DNA of 34,898 nt from the NCBI RefSeq assembly GCF_900176655.1, contig NZ_LT838843.1, positions 325,501 to 360,398 of the forward strand. The letters are read 5' to 3'. Position numbers and translations under genes: made by a program. The notes under the pieces were generated by a model that had not been told where the DNA came from, did no database searches, and was given only the letters and a program-made list of their open reading frames with translations. Numbering within the stretch: position 1 is the first letter of the stretch; each line of letters starts with the position of its first letter. Shown piece by piece: positions 15,096 to 24,000 of the stretch. This DNA comes from Collinsella vaginalis. GTDB lineage: Bacteria > Actinomycetota > Coriobacteriia > Coriobacteriales > Coriobacteriaceae.

Positions 15096-15878
15096 ATGCC
15101 TGATAGACGAGACGAACGAGATCCCCGCACGCTCGCACCGGAGGAGTGCGCCGTCATCGTTGACGACGTCACGATGGTCTTCAACATGGCGAGCGAGCAG
15201 CTCAACAGCCTGAAGGAGTACTTCATCAAGCTGGTGCGCCGCGAGCTGTTCTTCAGCGAGTTCCACGCGCTCGACCACGTGAGCTTCCTCGTCCCCAAGG
15301 GCGAGGTCATGGGCTTGGTCGGCACCAACGGATCGGGTAAGTCGACGATGCTCAAGGTCATCGCCGGGGTGCTCGAGCCCACCAAGGGCTCGGTCACGGT
15401 CCGGGGGAGCATCGCCCCGCTCATCGAGCTCGGTGCCGGCTTCGACCTCGAGCTCACGGCGCGTGAGAACATCTTCCTGAACGGGGCCCTGCTCGGCCAC
15501 GACCGTCAGTTCATGAGCGAGCACCTCGATGAGATCGTCGACTTCGCCGAGCTGCGCGACTTCCTCGACATGCCCATGAAGAACTACTCGAGCGGCATGG
15601 TGGCGCGCATCGCCTTCGCGATCGCCACCGTGGTCGAGCCCGATATCCTGATCGTCGACGAGACGCTCTCCGTGGGCGACGTCTTCTTCCAGAAGAAGTG
15701 CGAGGACCGTATTCAGAGCTTCATCGACTCGGGCAACGTGACCGTGCTCTTCGTCAGCCACTCGCTTGAGCAGGTTGAGCGCCTGTGCTCGAGCGCCGTG
15801 TGGATCGAGAAGGGCCGCATGCGCATGATCGGCAAGGTCGATGACGTCTGCCAAGCCTACCGCGAGCAGTTCAACTAG
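15096..15878 (+). CDS. ABC glycan exporter ATPase (Wzt/TagH-like)
   Basis: This 260-residue ATPase powers the adjacent permease. It shows Walker A GTNGSGKST, the Wzt/TagH-type stretch IAPLIELGAGFDLELTAREN, the signature YSSGM, Walker B DILIVDETLSVGD and H-loop FVSHS. It ends shortly after the nucleotide-binding domain, so it lacks the C-terminal carbohydrate-binding domain that makes some Wzt proteins select a capped substrate. The ATG at 15096 follows AAGGGAAG. Much longer upstream extensions of the frame overlap the permease and are not real. The next gene begins 2 bases after the stop. Confidence 0.93.
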   Translation: MPDRRDERDPRTLAPEECAVIVDDVTMVFNMASEQLNSLKEYFIKLVRRELFFSEFHALDHVSFLVPKGEVMGLVGTNGSGKSTMLKVIAGVLEPTKGSVTVRGSIAPLIELGAGFDLELTARENIFLNGALLGHDRQFMSEHLDEIVDFAELRDFLDMPMKNYSSGMVARIAFAIATVVEPDILIVDETLSVGDVFFQKKCEDRIQSFIDSGNVTVLFVSHSLEQVERLCSSAVWIEKGRMRMIGKVDDVCQAYREQFN

Positions 15879-15880
15879 GC

Positions 15881-16987
15881 ATGGGGAGCGAACCCGCATC
15901 ACAGGGACGGTCCGGCACCCCCCTCGTCTCGATCGTCATGCCGTGCTACCGGGTCGCCGACCACCTCGGCGCCGCCATCGCGTCGGTGGAGGCACAGACC
16001 TTCACCGATTGGGAGCTCATCTGCGTCGATGACGGATCGCCTGATGAGGTTGCCGGCATCGTGCAAGACGCCGCCGTCCGCGATGGGCGGATCCGCCTCG
16101 TGCGCCATGAGCGGAACCGCGGTCTCGCCGCCGCGCGCAACACGGGTCTCGCCGCCGCGCGCGGCGCGTTCGTCTGGATGCCCGATGCGGATGACCGCTT
16201 CGAGTCGGTTTTGCTTGAACGAGCGTTAGCCGCACTCGCGGATTCCCGCTGCGATCTCGTGGTCTTCGGCTGCCGGGAGGAGTACCTGGACGGCTCCGGC
16301 GCGCCCACCTCGGAGCGCGTGCTCCTGCCGCCGCATCCGGGGATCTTCACCGGCGGAGACCTGCATCGCGAGGTGCTCGGCCTCGAGGAGGCGACGCTCT
16401 ACGGGTACGCGTGGAACAAGGTGTACCGCCGCACGCTCATCGCGGACCTCGCGTTCGAGGATGTCCCGCTGATCGAGGACATCCTCTTCAACATCGCCGT
16501 CCTCGACCGGGCCCGGGGCGCCGCGCTCGTGGATGAGCCGCTCTACGTGTATGGGAAGCGCACGGCGGGGAACCTGACGGGCCGGTTCGTACCGAGGTAC
16601 TTCGAGGTCCATCGCCGTCGCATTCAGGAGCTCTGGGATCAGCAGATCCGCTGGAGCCTTGACGGGGGTGAGGTGCGGGCGCGGCTCGGTACGCGGCTCG
16701 TGCGATACAGCCTCTCCGCCCTCGAGCGCAACTGCGACCCGCGTGCCGGTATGACGGGGGCTGACCGCGCGCGTTGGTGCCGCGAGCTCATCGCGGACCC
16801 GCTCTTCAAGAGCCTGGTGCTCGATGACGCCCCCGAGGGCCCGAGCACGCTCACGCGGATGGGCGCCGCCGTGCTGAGGAGTCGCTCGACGCTGCTCTAC
16901 CGGGCCGTCGGCCGCCTGCTCCATCTGCTGCGAAGGGGCATGAGCGGCGGCTACGCCAAGGTGAGACGGGGGTCTGAGGTATCATGA
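15881..16987 (+). CDS. Family 2 glycosyltransferase
   Basis: The 368-residue protein carries a GT-A fold GT2 domain at about residues 14-235: VSIVMPCYRVADHLGAAIAS, ELICVDDGSPDE, NRGLAAARNTGL and the metal-binding DADD in VWMPDADDRF. Motifs continue with NKVYRRTLI and the catalytic-loop region VPLIEDILFN. The C-terminal part is basic and helical without a membrane span, so it probably acts at the cytoplasmic face. Donor and acceptor cannot be read from sequence. It starts 2 bases after the exporter ATPase and overlaps the next gene by 4 bases, placing it in the glycan operon. Confidence 0.93.
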   Translation: MGSEPASQGRSGTPLVSIVMPCYRVADHLGAAIASVEAQTFTDWELICVDDGSPDEVAGIVQDAAVRDGRIRLVRHERNRGLAAARNTGLAAARGAFVWMPDADDRFESVLLERALAALADSRCDLVVFGCREEYLDGSGAPTSERVLLPPHPGIFTGGDLHREVLGLEEATLYGYAWNKVYRRTLIADLAFEDVPLIEDILFNIAVLDRARGAALVDEPLYVYGKRTAGNLTGRFVPRYFEVHRRRIQELWDQQIRWSLDGGEVRARLGTRLVRYSLSALERNCDPRAGMTGADRARWCRELIADPLFKSLVLDDAPEGPSTLTRMGAAVLRSRSTLLYRAVGRLLHLLRRGMSGGYAKVRRGSEVS

Positions 16988-18153
16988 GCGAGCAGATGGC
17001 GCAGGATGGGCTGCAAGGTGGCACGTGCCCGGATCCGGATGGTCTGATCCCCAATCAGGTGGCTGCGGCGCAGCGTGGGGGAGAGCCGGCGGCGGGCGGT
17101 GCCCCTGGCGGCTCCAAGCGCTCTTCCGAGAGAGGTCCCGTCCTCACCATCGCCGTCCCGTCCTACAACGTGGAGGCCTACCTCGCCCGCGGCCTCGCAT
17201 CATACGATGACCCCCGTCTCGACGGGGTGCTCGAGGTTATCGTCGTGGACGACGGCTCGACCGACGGGACGCGCGCCCTCGCCGCGGATTTCACCGCACG
17301 TCGGCCGGGGATCTTCCGCGTGGTCTCGAAGGAGAACGGCGGCCACGGCTCGGCGGTGAACGCGGGCCTCGCCGCCGCACAGGGTCGCTATTTCCGCGTG
17401 GTCGACGGCGACGACTGGGTGGACACCGATGGCCTCGTGCGCCTGATCGACGCCCTCGGCTCGCTTGATGCCGATCTCGTCATCGACCGTAAGCGCGAGG
17501 TCGATATGACGACGGGCGCGAGCACGCCGTTTCCGCTGGCGGCCGGGGTGGCCACCGGTGAGGTCCTGCCCTTCGACACCGTGCTCGCGAACGGGGACAC
17601 GGTCTTCCAGATCATGATCCACACCCTGACCTGCCGCACGGACTACCTGCGCGCCCTTGGGATCCGCCTGCTTGAGCACACTTTCTACGAGGACTACGAG
17701 TACGTGGTCAAGGCGAGCGTTCCGGCGGCCACCATCGCCTACTTCGATATCGAGGTCTACCAGTACCTGGTGGGCAACGCCGCGCAGAGCGTGAGCCATG
17801 CGAACTACGTGCGGCGCTGGGACGACCACACCCGGGTGGTCGAGGAGCTCCTCGCGTACCTGGGACGCGCCGAGGCCGGCGAGGTGACAGGCGGTCTCAC
17901 GCCCGCGGCCCTATCATACCTGCGCGAGAAGGTGCACCTGATCGTCGACACGCACTACAACATCGCCCTGCTGTTCGATGACGACCGCGCCCGGGGACGT
18001 GCCCGCGCCCGCGCATTTCGCGCTGGGCTCCGACGCCGCAGCCAGGATCAGTGGCGACGCGGGGAGCGGCGCTACCGGCTCGCCCTCGCCCTCAACCTGC
18101 TCGGCGTCTCCTATGAGCGCATCAGCGGGCTGGTGGCAGGAAGGAGGCGGTAG
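16984..18153 (+). CDS. Family 2 glycosyltransferase
   Basis: The 389-residue protein has a Gly/Gln-rich N-terminal tail of about 45 residues, then a GT2 domain: VLTIAVPSYNVEAYLARGL, VIVVDDGSTDGTR, ENGGHGSAVNAGL and DXD-type VVDGDDWVD. The segment LLEHTFYEDYEYVVKAS contains acidic residues typical of the catalytic region. The C-terminus is Arg-rich and helical. Its ATG overlaps the preceding stop (ATGA), so translation is coupled. The sequence differs clearly from the previous GT2, suggesting a separate linkage in the same polymer. Confidence 0.92.
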   Translation: MSEQMAQDGLQGGTCPDPDGLIPNQVAAAQRGGEPAAGGAPGGSKRSSERGPVLTIAVPSYNVEAYLARGLASYDDPRLDGVLEVIVVDDGSTDGTRALAADFTARRPGIFRVVSKENGGHGSAVNAGLAAAQGRYFRVVDGDDWVDTDGLVRLIDALGSLDADLVIDRKREVDMTTGASTPFPLAAGVATGEVLPFDTVLANGDTVFQIMIHTLTCRTDYLRALGIRLLEHTFYEDYEYVVKASVPAATIAYFDIEVYQYLVGNAAQSVSHANYVRRWDDHTRVVEELLAYLGRAEAGEVTGGLTPAALSYLREKVHLIVDTHYNIALLFDDDRARGRARARAFRAGLRRRSQDQWRRGERRYRLALALNLLGVSYERISGLVAGRRR

Positions 18154-18156
18154 CGG

Positions 18157-19431
18157 ATGGACGTGAACGGAGGGGCCATGCCGGGAAAACCGGAGGGGAA
18201 GGGGCGCATCGCCGTGGTGAGCGTGGATGCGCGGCTCGGGGATGAGGTCAAGGGCGCCACGCGCTACACCTACCTCGCGGCCCTGCTCGCATCGCGCGGC
18301 TACGAGGTCGACTTCATCACCGCGAGCTTCCAGCATTGGGAGAAGCGCCAGCGCGACCTCACCACCTTCAACGCCGCCGCCCATCCGTTCAATGTGCGCT
18401 TCATCGAAGAGCCGAGCTACCCGAAGAACATGTGCCCGCAGCGCATCTGGGCCCATCATGTGATGGCGCGGCGCACAGAGGCCTACCTCGACGCCCACCA
18501 CGACTACGACCTCATCTACTGCCAGATCCCGCCGAACGATGTGACGCTCGCCGTGGGCCGCGCGGCCCGGCGGCACGGGATCCCCTTCGTGATCGACGTC
18601 AACGATCTCTGGCCGGAGGCCTTCCGCGTGGCCCTCGATGTGCCGGTCGTGTCAGACCTCCTCTTCGCCCCCTTTGAGCTGCAGGCACGCCGGGCCTTCG
18701 CGCTCGCCGACGCCATCGTGGGGACGAGCGAGGAGTATGCGGCCCGCGGCTTCCGCGACCGGGCTGAGGACATCCCCAAGCTCGTGCTCTACGTGGGCAA
18801 CGACCTCGTCGCCTTCGATGCGGGGACGACCGCGCACGCCGCCGAGGTCATCAAGCCCGTCGGCGAGGTGTGGCTCACCTACGCGGGGAACATATCCGCC
18901 CTCTACGACCTGGAGACCCTCGTGCGCGCCGCCGCCAAGCTCGCACCTGCCCATCCCGGATTGCGCGTGAAGATCCTGGGCGACGGCCCGACCCGTCCCG
19001 ATCTCGAGCGGGTGGTGGCTGAGACCGCCGCCCCGGTGGACCTCCTCGGTTACCTGCCCTATCCCGTGATGGCGGCCTACCTCACCGCGGCGGATGCGAC
19101 GGTGAACTCGCTCGTGGCCGATGCCCCTCAGAGCGTGCCCACCAAGATCGGCGACTACCTCGCCGCCGGCCACCCGATGGTCAACACGTCGATGAACCCT
19201 GAGTTCCGCGCGAAGGTCGAGCGCGACGGCTTTGGGGTGAACGTGGCGCCGGGGGATGTCGCGGGTCTCGCGAGGGTTCTCGGTGAGCTGATCGCGGACG
19301 CGGATGCCCGGGATCGGATGGGCACCCGTGCCCGGGCCGTAGCCGAGGTCGAATTCGACCGTCGGCGCTCATATGATGCGGCCGTCGAGCTCATCGGCAC
19401 GCTGATTGCAGAGCACCGCGCCACGCGCTGA
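18157..19431 (+). CDS. Family 4 glycosyltransferase
   Basis: The 424-residue protein looks like a GT-B fold GT4 enzyme. The N-terminal Rossmann half contains GATRYTYLAALLASRGYEVDFITA and the linker VIDVNDLWPEAFRV; the C-terminal half has LTYAGNISALYDLETLVRAA, KILGDGPTRPDLE and VPTKIGDYLAAGHPMV, the donor-binding region. The start is uncertain: ATG 18157 has GGAGG 9 bases upstream, while ATG 18178 (MPGKPEG) has GGAGGGG directly before it. It is the last gene of the exporter-glycosyltransferase operon and faces glf. Confidence 0.9.
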   Translation: MDVNGGAMPGKPEGKGRIAVVSVDARLGDEVKGATRYTYLAALLASRGYEVDFITASFQHWEKRQRDLTTFNAAAHPFNVRFIEEPSYPKNMCPQRIWAHHVMARRTEAYLDAHHDYDLIYCQIPPNDVTLAVGRAARRHGIPFVIDVNDLWPEAFRVALDVPVVSDLLFAPFELQARRAFALADAIVGTSEEYAARGFRDRAEDIPKLVLYVGNDLVAFDAGTTAHAAEVIKPVGEVWLTYAGNISALYDLETLVRAAAKLAPAHPGLRVKILGDGPTRPDLERVVAETAAPVDLLGYLPYPVMAAYLTAADATVNSLVADAPQSVPTKIGDYLAAGHPMVNTSMNPEFRAKVERDGFGVNVAPGDVAGLARVLGELIADADARDRMGTRARAVAEVEFDRRRSYDAAVELIGTLIAEHRATR

Positions 19432-19436
19432 CCCGG

Positions 19437-19595
19437 ATGCTGACAGGCACCGGCCCAAACGCTGACAGGTCGAAATTCGCCCTTTTATACGGCGAAAAGC
19501 CCTGTTTTTGACCTGTCAGCGTACGCCTGATTTGCTGGCAGATCTGAATCATGGCTTTCCTGCAGTAAAAAGAGGCAATATTGACCTGTCGGCAT
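19437..19595. repeat. Nested inverted-repeat element, copy C
   Basis: Inner arms ACGCTGACAGGTC (19459-19471) and GACCTGTCAGCGT (19510-19522) are perfectly complementary over 13 bp. They enclose a second hairpin TTCGCC/GGCGAA (19476-19481 and 19491-19496). Outer arms ATGCTGACAGG (19437-19447) and CCTGTCGGCAT (19585-19595) match at 10 of 11. The motif CTGACAGG is thus present twice in each orientation, as in the elements at 7328 and 7832, though spacing and size differ. It lies between convergent genes. Confidence 0.75.
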
Positions 19596-19602
19596 TCAGA
19601 AA

Positions 19603-19630
19603 CGGGCTCCGGGTATGTACCCAGAGCCCG
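19603..19630 (-). terminator. Terminator between convergent glycan genes
   Basis: CGGGCTC-c-GGGTA-tg-TACCC-a-GAGCCCG forms a 12-bp hairpin with one internal mismatch, 45 bases after the glf stop. On the minus strand it is followed by only a short TTTC, so it may work weakly or as a barrier for both strands. Confidence 0.6.
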
Positions 19631-19674
19631 CTGTTCAGGACGCCGCTTCGTGCCGGGGAGACGGGCCCCGCTGC

Positions 19675-20799
19675 CTACGCCTCCGTCGGCTCGATCTTGA
19701 GCTCGCGCCGCACCAGGCGGAATGCTGCCGCCACGGCCTTGTCCATGTCGTAGTAGCGGTACTCGCCCAGCCGCCCCGCGAACACGACCTTGCCCTCGGA
19801 TTTCGCCAGCTCGGCGTACTGCTTGTACAGCTCGGCGTTGCGCTCGTTGTTGAGCGGGTAGTACGGCTCGTCGCCCGGCTTCCAGTCCGCCGGGTACTCG
19901 TGCGTGATGACCGTGGTCTCCTGCTCGCCGAACTCGAAGTGCTTGTGCTCGATGATGCGGGTGTAGGGGACGTCGCGCTCCGTGTAGTTCACGACGGCCA
20001 CACCCTGGTGGTTCACCTCGTTGAGTTCCTCGGTCTCGAACCGGAGGCTGCGGTACTCGAGGGTGCCGAGCTTGTAATCGTAGAAGCCGTCGATGGGGCC
20101 GCAGTAGATGACGCGGTCGGCGATATCGGGCTGCTCGGCGATGAGGTTGCGGTACTCGACGCCGAGGCGGACCTCGGTGCCTTCGAGCATCGCATCGATC
20201 AGCTTGGTGTAGCCGCCCATGGGGATGCCCTGGAAGCGGTCGTTGAAGTAGTTGTTGTCGTAGATGAAGCGGCAGGGGAGGCGGCGGATGATGTGCGCGG
20301 GCAGCTCGGTGCAGTCGCGGCCCCACTGCTTCTCGGTGTAGCCCTTGACGAGCTTCTCGAAGATGTCGCGCCCAACGAGGGACAGGGCCTGCTCCTCGAG
20401 GTTCTGCGGCTCCTCGATGCCCTCGCGGGCGATCTGCTCGTCGATCTTGGCGCGGGCGTCGGCGGGGGTGACGACGCCGGGCCACATCTTGGCGAAGGTG
20501 TTCATGTTGAAGGGCAGGTTGTAGACCTCGCCCTTGTAGTAGGCGACGGGGGAGTTCACGTAGTTGTTGAACTCGGCGAAGCGGTTGACGTAATCCCACA
20601 CCTCGCGCATGGAGGTGTGGAAGATATGGGCGCCGTACACATGCACGTTGATGCCGTGGACATCCTCGGTGTACATGTTGCCTGCCGTGTGGTTGCGACG
20701 GTCGATGACCAGGCACGTCTTCCCGGCTCGGCGGGCCTCGTGGGCGAAGATGGCGCCGGTGACACCGGCCCCGACAACGAGGTAGTCATACTGAGACAT
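19675..20799 (-). CDS. glf: UDP-galactopyranose mutase
   Basis: Glf is a cytoplasmic FAD enzyme that converts UDP-galactopyranose to UDP-galactofuranose, the donor of galactofuranosyl residues in bacterial surface glycans. The 374-residue protein has the FAD-binding motif DYLVVGAGVTGAIFAHEA, RRNHTAGNMYTE, HVYGAHIFHT and the family stretches FNMNTF, GYTEKQWGRDCTELP and PMGGYTKLID. The C-terminal AGRLGEYRYYDMDKAV is also typical. GGAGG lies 4 bases before the ATG. It is convergent with the glycosyltransferase operon and divergent from the wall-hydrolase cluster, suggesting that the exported polymer contains galactofuranose. Confidence 0.96.
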   Translation of the reverse strand: MSQYDYLVVGAGVTGAIFAHEARRAGKTCLVIDRRNHTAGNMYTEDVHGINVHVYGAHIFHTSMREVWDYVNRFAEFNNYVNSPVAYYKGEVYNLPFNMNTFAKMWPGVVTPADARAKIDEQIAREGIEEPQNLEEQALSLVGRDIFEKLVKGYTEKQWGRDCTELPAHIIRRLPCRFIYDNNYFNDRFQGIPMGGYTKLIDAMLEGTEVRLGVEYRNLIAEQPDIADRVIYCGPIDGFYDYKLGTLEYRSLRFETEELNEVNHQGVAVVNYTERDVPYTRIIEHKHFEFGEQETTVITHEYPADWKPGDEPYYPLNNERNAELYKQYAELAKSEGKVVFAGRLGEYRYYDMDKAVAAAFRLVRRELKIEPTEA

Positions 20800-21046
20800 G
20801 GATCCTCCGATTCACGCAGGCACGATGGACTTTGTGGTCATGGTACCAGAGCGGGGTGGACCACGTGCAGAGGGGCGGGGTTCTTCGATCTCGCACCGCG
20901 TGTATTGGATCGATGCCGGTGGCACCGACTTATTGTTCAAAGATATCAAAACTGTCAGAAAAACCCGGGGTATCGTCTGCAGATGTGAACGTGGGATGAC
21001 GTATATTGGTGAGTGCAAATGCAGCTTTTGCCGGGAAGGAACTGAC

Positions 21047-24000
21047 ATGCCCCGATCCAGATTCGCGCTCTCAGCGCTTCTGACCGCCGTGCTCGCCTTC
21101 GCCCCGCTCGTCCAACCCTTTGCGGTCTACGCCGAGAGCCAGCAGAGCGCGGCCGAGGCAGCGGCGACTGTGACGCCCGATCCTCAGGCGTCCACGCAAA
21201 CGGAGGACACCGCTTCGTCAGACACCTCCGATGACGCCGCGACGGAGACGGCCGAGGCTGACGAGCAGCCCGCGGCGCCGCAGGAGGCTACACAGGAGCC
21301 GGCGGCAGACGAGGGCGAGGGGGAGGGCGCTGCAGACGCCGAATCCAGCTCCGACACGCCTTCCTCCGATCTGTCCATGGCGAACTCCTGGCGCTACGAG
21401 GACGGCCAGATCAAGGCGGTCGGCGGGCCCGCGGAGAACGGTCCCGCGTACCGCGCCACGCGCGTGACCCTGCCGAGCGGCGCCACCGCCTGGGGTATCG
21501 ACGTGAGCTATGCGAACGGTGTCATCGATTGGGCTAAGGTCAAACAGGCGGGTGTTGAGTTCGCGATCATCCGCCTGGGTTACGGTTGGGGCGGGGACGA
21601 CGACCAGTTCCTGAGGAACATCGCCGGGGCCCAGCGAAACGGCATCAAGTTCGGCGTCTACCTCTACAGCTACGCATGGGATACAGAAAGCGCGAAGAAA
21701 GAGGCCAACTGGACACTCACCGTTTTGAAGAAGGCGGGGCTCAGTCCATCCGACCTCGCGCTCCCGGTCTATTACGACATCGAGAACACCGATAAGAGCG
21801 GTGTGCCGGCCGGTGTCGACGATAACAACAAGTACCGCCAGATCACGGGCGGGCCGGCCGCGTTTGCTGCCATGGCGCAGGCCTACTGCGACGCTATCAA
21901 GGCCCAGGGCTACACCCCCGGCGTGTACACGAGCACGAGCTGGTGGGAGACGAACCTCTCGAGTCCCGTGTTCAACCAGTGGGAGCGCTGGGTCGCCCAG
22001 TGGAACGTCACCAACACCTACGGTGGCACGTACAGCATGTGGCAGTATACCTCGCGTGGTTCGGTCGCGGGCATCTCGGGGAACGTGGACCTGAACTACT
22101 CGTATGACCCACGGTTCGCCCGACCCGATATGTCGAACATGAAGACCACCGCCTCGCTTTCGGGCGGCATCTTGAACATGGGGATCTCCGGCTTCCCGTC
22201 CGAGGCATCGAATGTCGCCTTCTCGATCACCTCGCCGTCCGGTGCCGTCACCTGGCACCAGGCGAGCAGGCGCGCCGATGGAAGCTGGACGGCGACGGCG
22301 GACACCCTGCGCATCTTCGACCGTGCTGGCTCCTACCGCGTCACGGCGTACGGCACCTTCGGTTTCTATACCTATGACCTCACGTCTGCCTCTGTTCAGA
22401 TCGATCGGCCTACGCCGGCCGTCTCCCTCGCTGCGCGCGACGGCAAGCTTGAGACCACGGCATCTGGCTGGAACGTCAACCCGAGCAACGTCGCCTTCAA
22501 GGTGACCTCTCCGGGTGGTGGGGTCCGCTGGTACCAGGCGACTCGTTCGACTAACGGCAGCTGGAGCGCCTCCATACCCGCAGGTGCCGATTTCGGCGCG
22601 TACGGCTCCTACGAGTCGGAGGCGTACGCCACCTTTGGCGGAAAAACCGAATCGTATGGCCTGGCCCGTGTGAACGTCGCGTCTCCCAAGCCTGCGACGA
22701 CTGCTTCCGTCGATGGCGGGACTCTGGCTGCTCGCGTGAGCGGCTGGACCCTCGACCCCTCAAACGTCGCGTTCCGTATCGTTTCCCCCACCGGGGCGGA
22801 GCGCTGGTATCAAGCACGCCGCCAGTCCGACGGCTCGTGGACGGCGAGCGTCGACAGCATCTCCGACTTCGGGAACGTTGGTTCCTACACCGTGACGTCC
22901 TTCGCCACCTTCGCCGGTAAGACCGTGAGCTATGGTTCGGACACAGCCCAAGTCAGCGCCGGAGATGTTCGCGTCACGGGGTCTGCATCCGCATCCGGAG
23001 CCGACCTCACATTCGCGGCATCGGGCTGGGGCATAGCGCCCTCCAATGCCGCATTCCGTCTCGAGCTCCCTTCGGGAGATGTAGCCTGGGTCCAGGCGTA
23101 CCGCCAGCAGGATGGCTCGTGGACGGCGCAGGTCCAGGCTCTCTCCGTGTACAAGCAGCTCGGCGCCTATCGTGCCACCGTCTACGCGACGTTTGGCGGT
23201 AGGACCTCCCAGTTCGGCGAAACGGCCGTGGCGCGGGCGACGATGGGGGGCATCCGGGTCTCGGCGACCGCCGAGGATGCGAACCTCACCTTCTCCGTCT
23301 CCGGCTGGGACAAGGCCCCCTCGAATGTGGCCTTTGCGGTCAAACTTCCGACAGGTGCCACAAGGTGGATCCAGGCGGTCCGCCGCGATGACGGCTCATG
23401 GGCGGCGTCTGGTTCGGCGACGGACACCTTCGGTGCCTGGGGAACCTATCGTGTGAGCGCCTATGCGACGTTCGACGGGACAACCATCACGGTCGGCGGG
23501 GACACCGTCGAGGCGAGCGCCGGACCGGTCAAGGCCTTCGCGACCGTCTCGAATGCGACCGACCTCTCCCTCTCGGCCTCGGGTTGGTGGATAGACCCCA
23601 AGAACGTTGCCTTCGAGGTCGTGCTCCCCTCGGGAGCGTCCAAATGGGTCCAAGCGTCTCGCCAGGAGAGCGGCGCGTGGGCGGCGAATGTCTCTGTCTT
23701 GCGTGACCTCGGCGAGTGGGGTACCTATCGCATCAAGGTATACGCCACCATCGGCAAGCTCACCTCGAATCTCGCTTCGACGACAGCGACGGCCAGTCTG
23801 GGTTCAATCACGGTCAGCTCACGCATCACATCGGGCGGAAACGCCTTCGATGTGGTCATCAAGGGTTTTAACGTCACCCCATCGAACCTGGCTTTCGAGA
23901 TCGTCCTTCCCCAGGGTGGCTCAAAATGGATTCAGGGTGTCCGTCAAGCGGATGGCTCATGGGCTGCCACAGGGTACGCCTGGCAGGGGTACTCGGTGTA

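Noticed and set aside
19391..20716. 441-codon minus-strand frame overlapping glf
   Set aside because: Arg/Pro/His-rich shifted-frame translation of glf, without family similarity.
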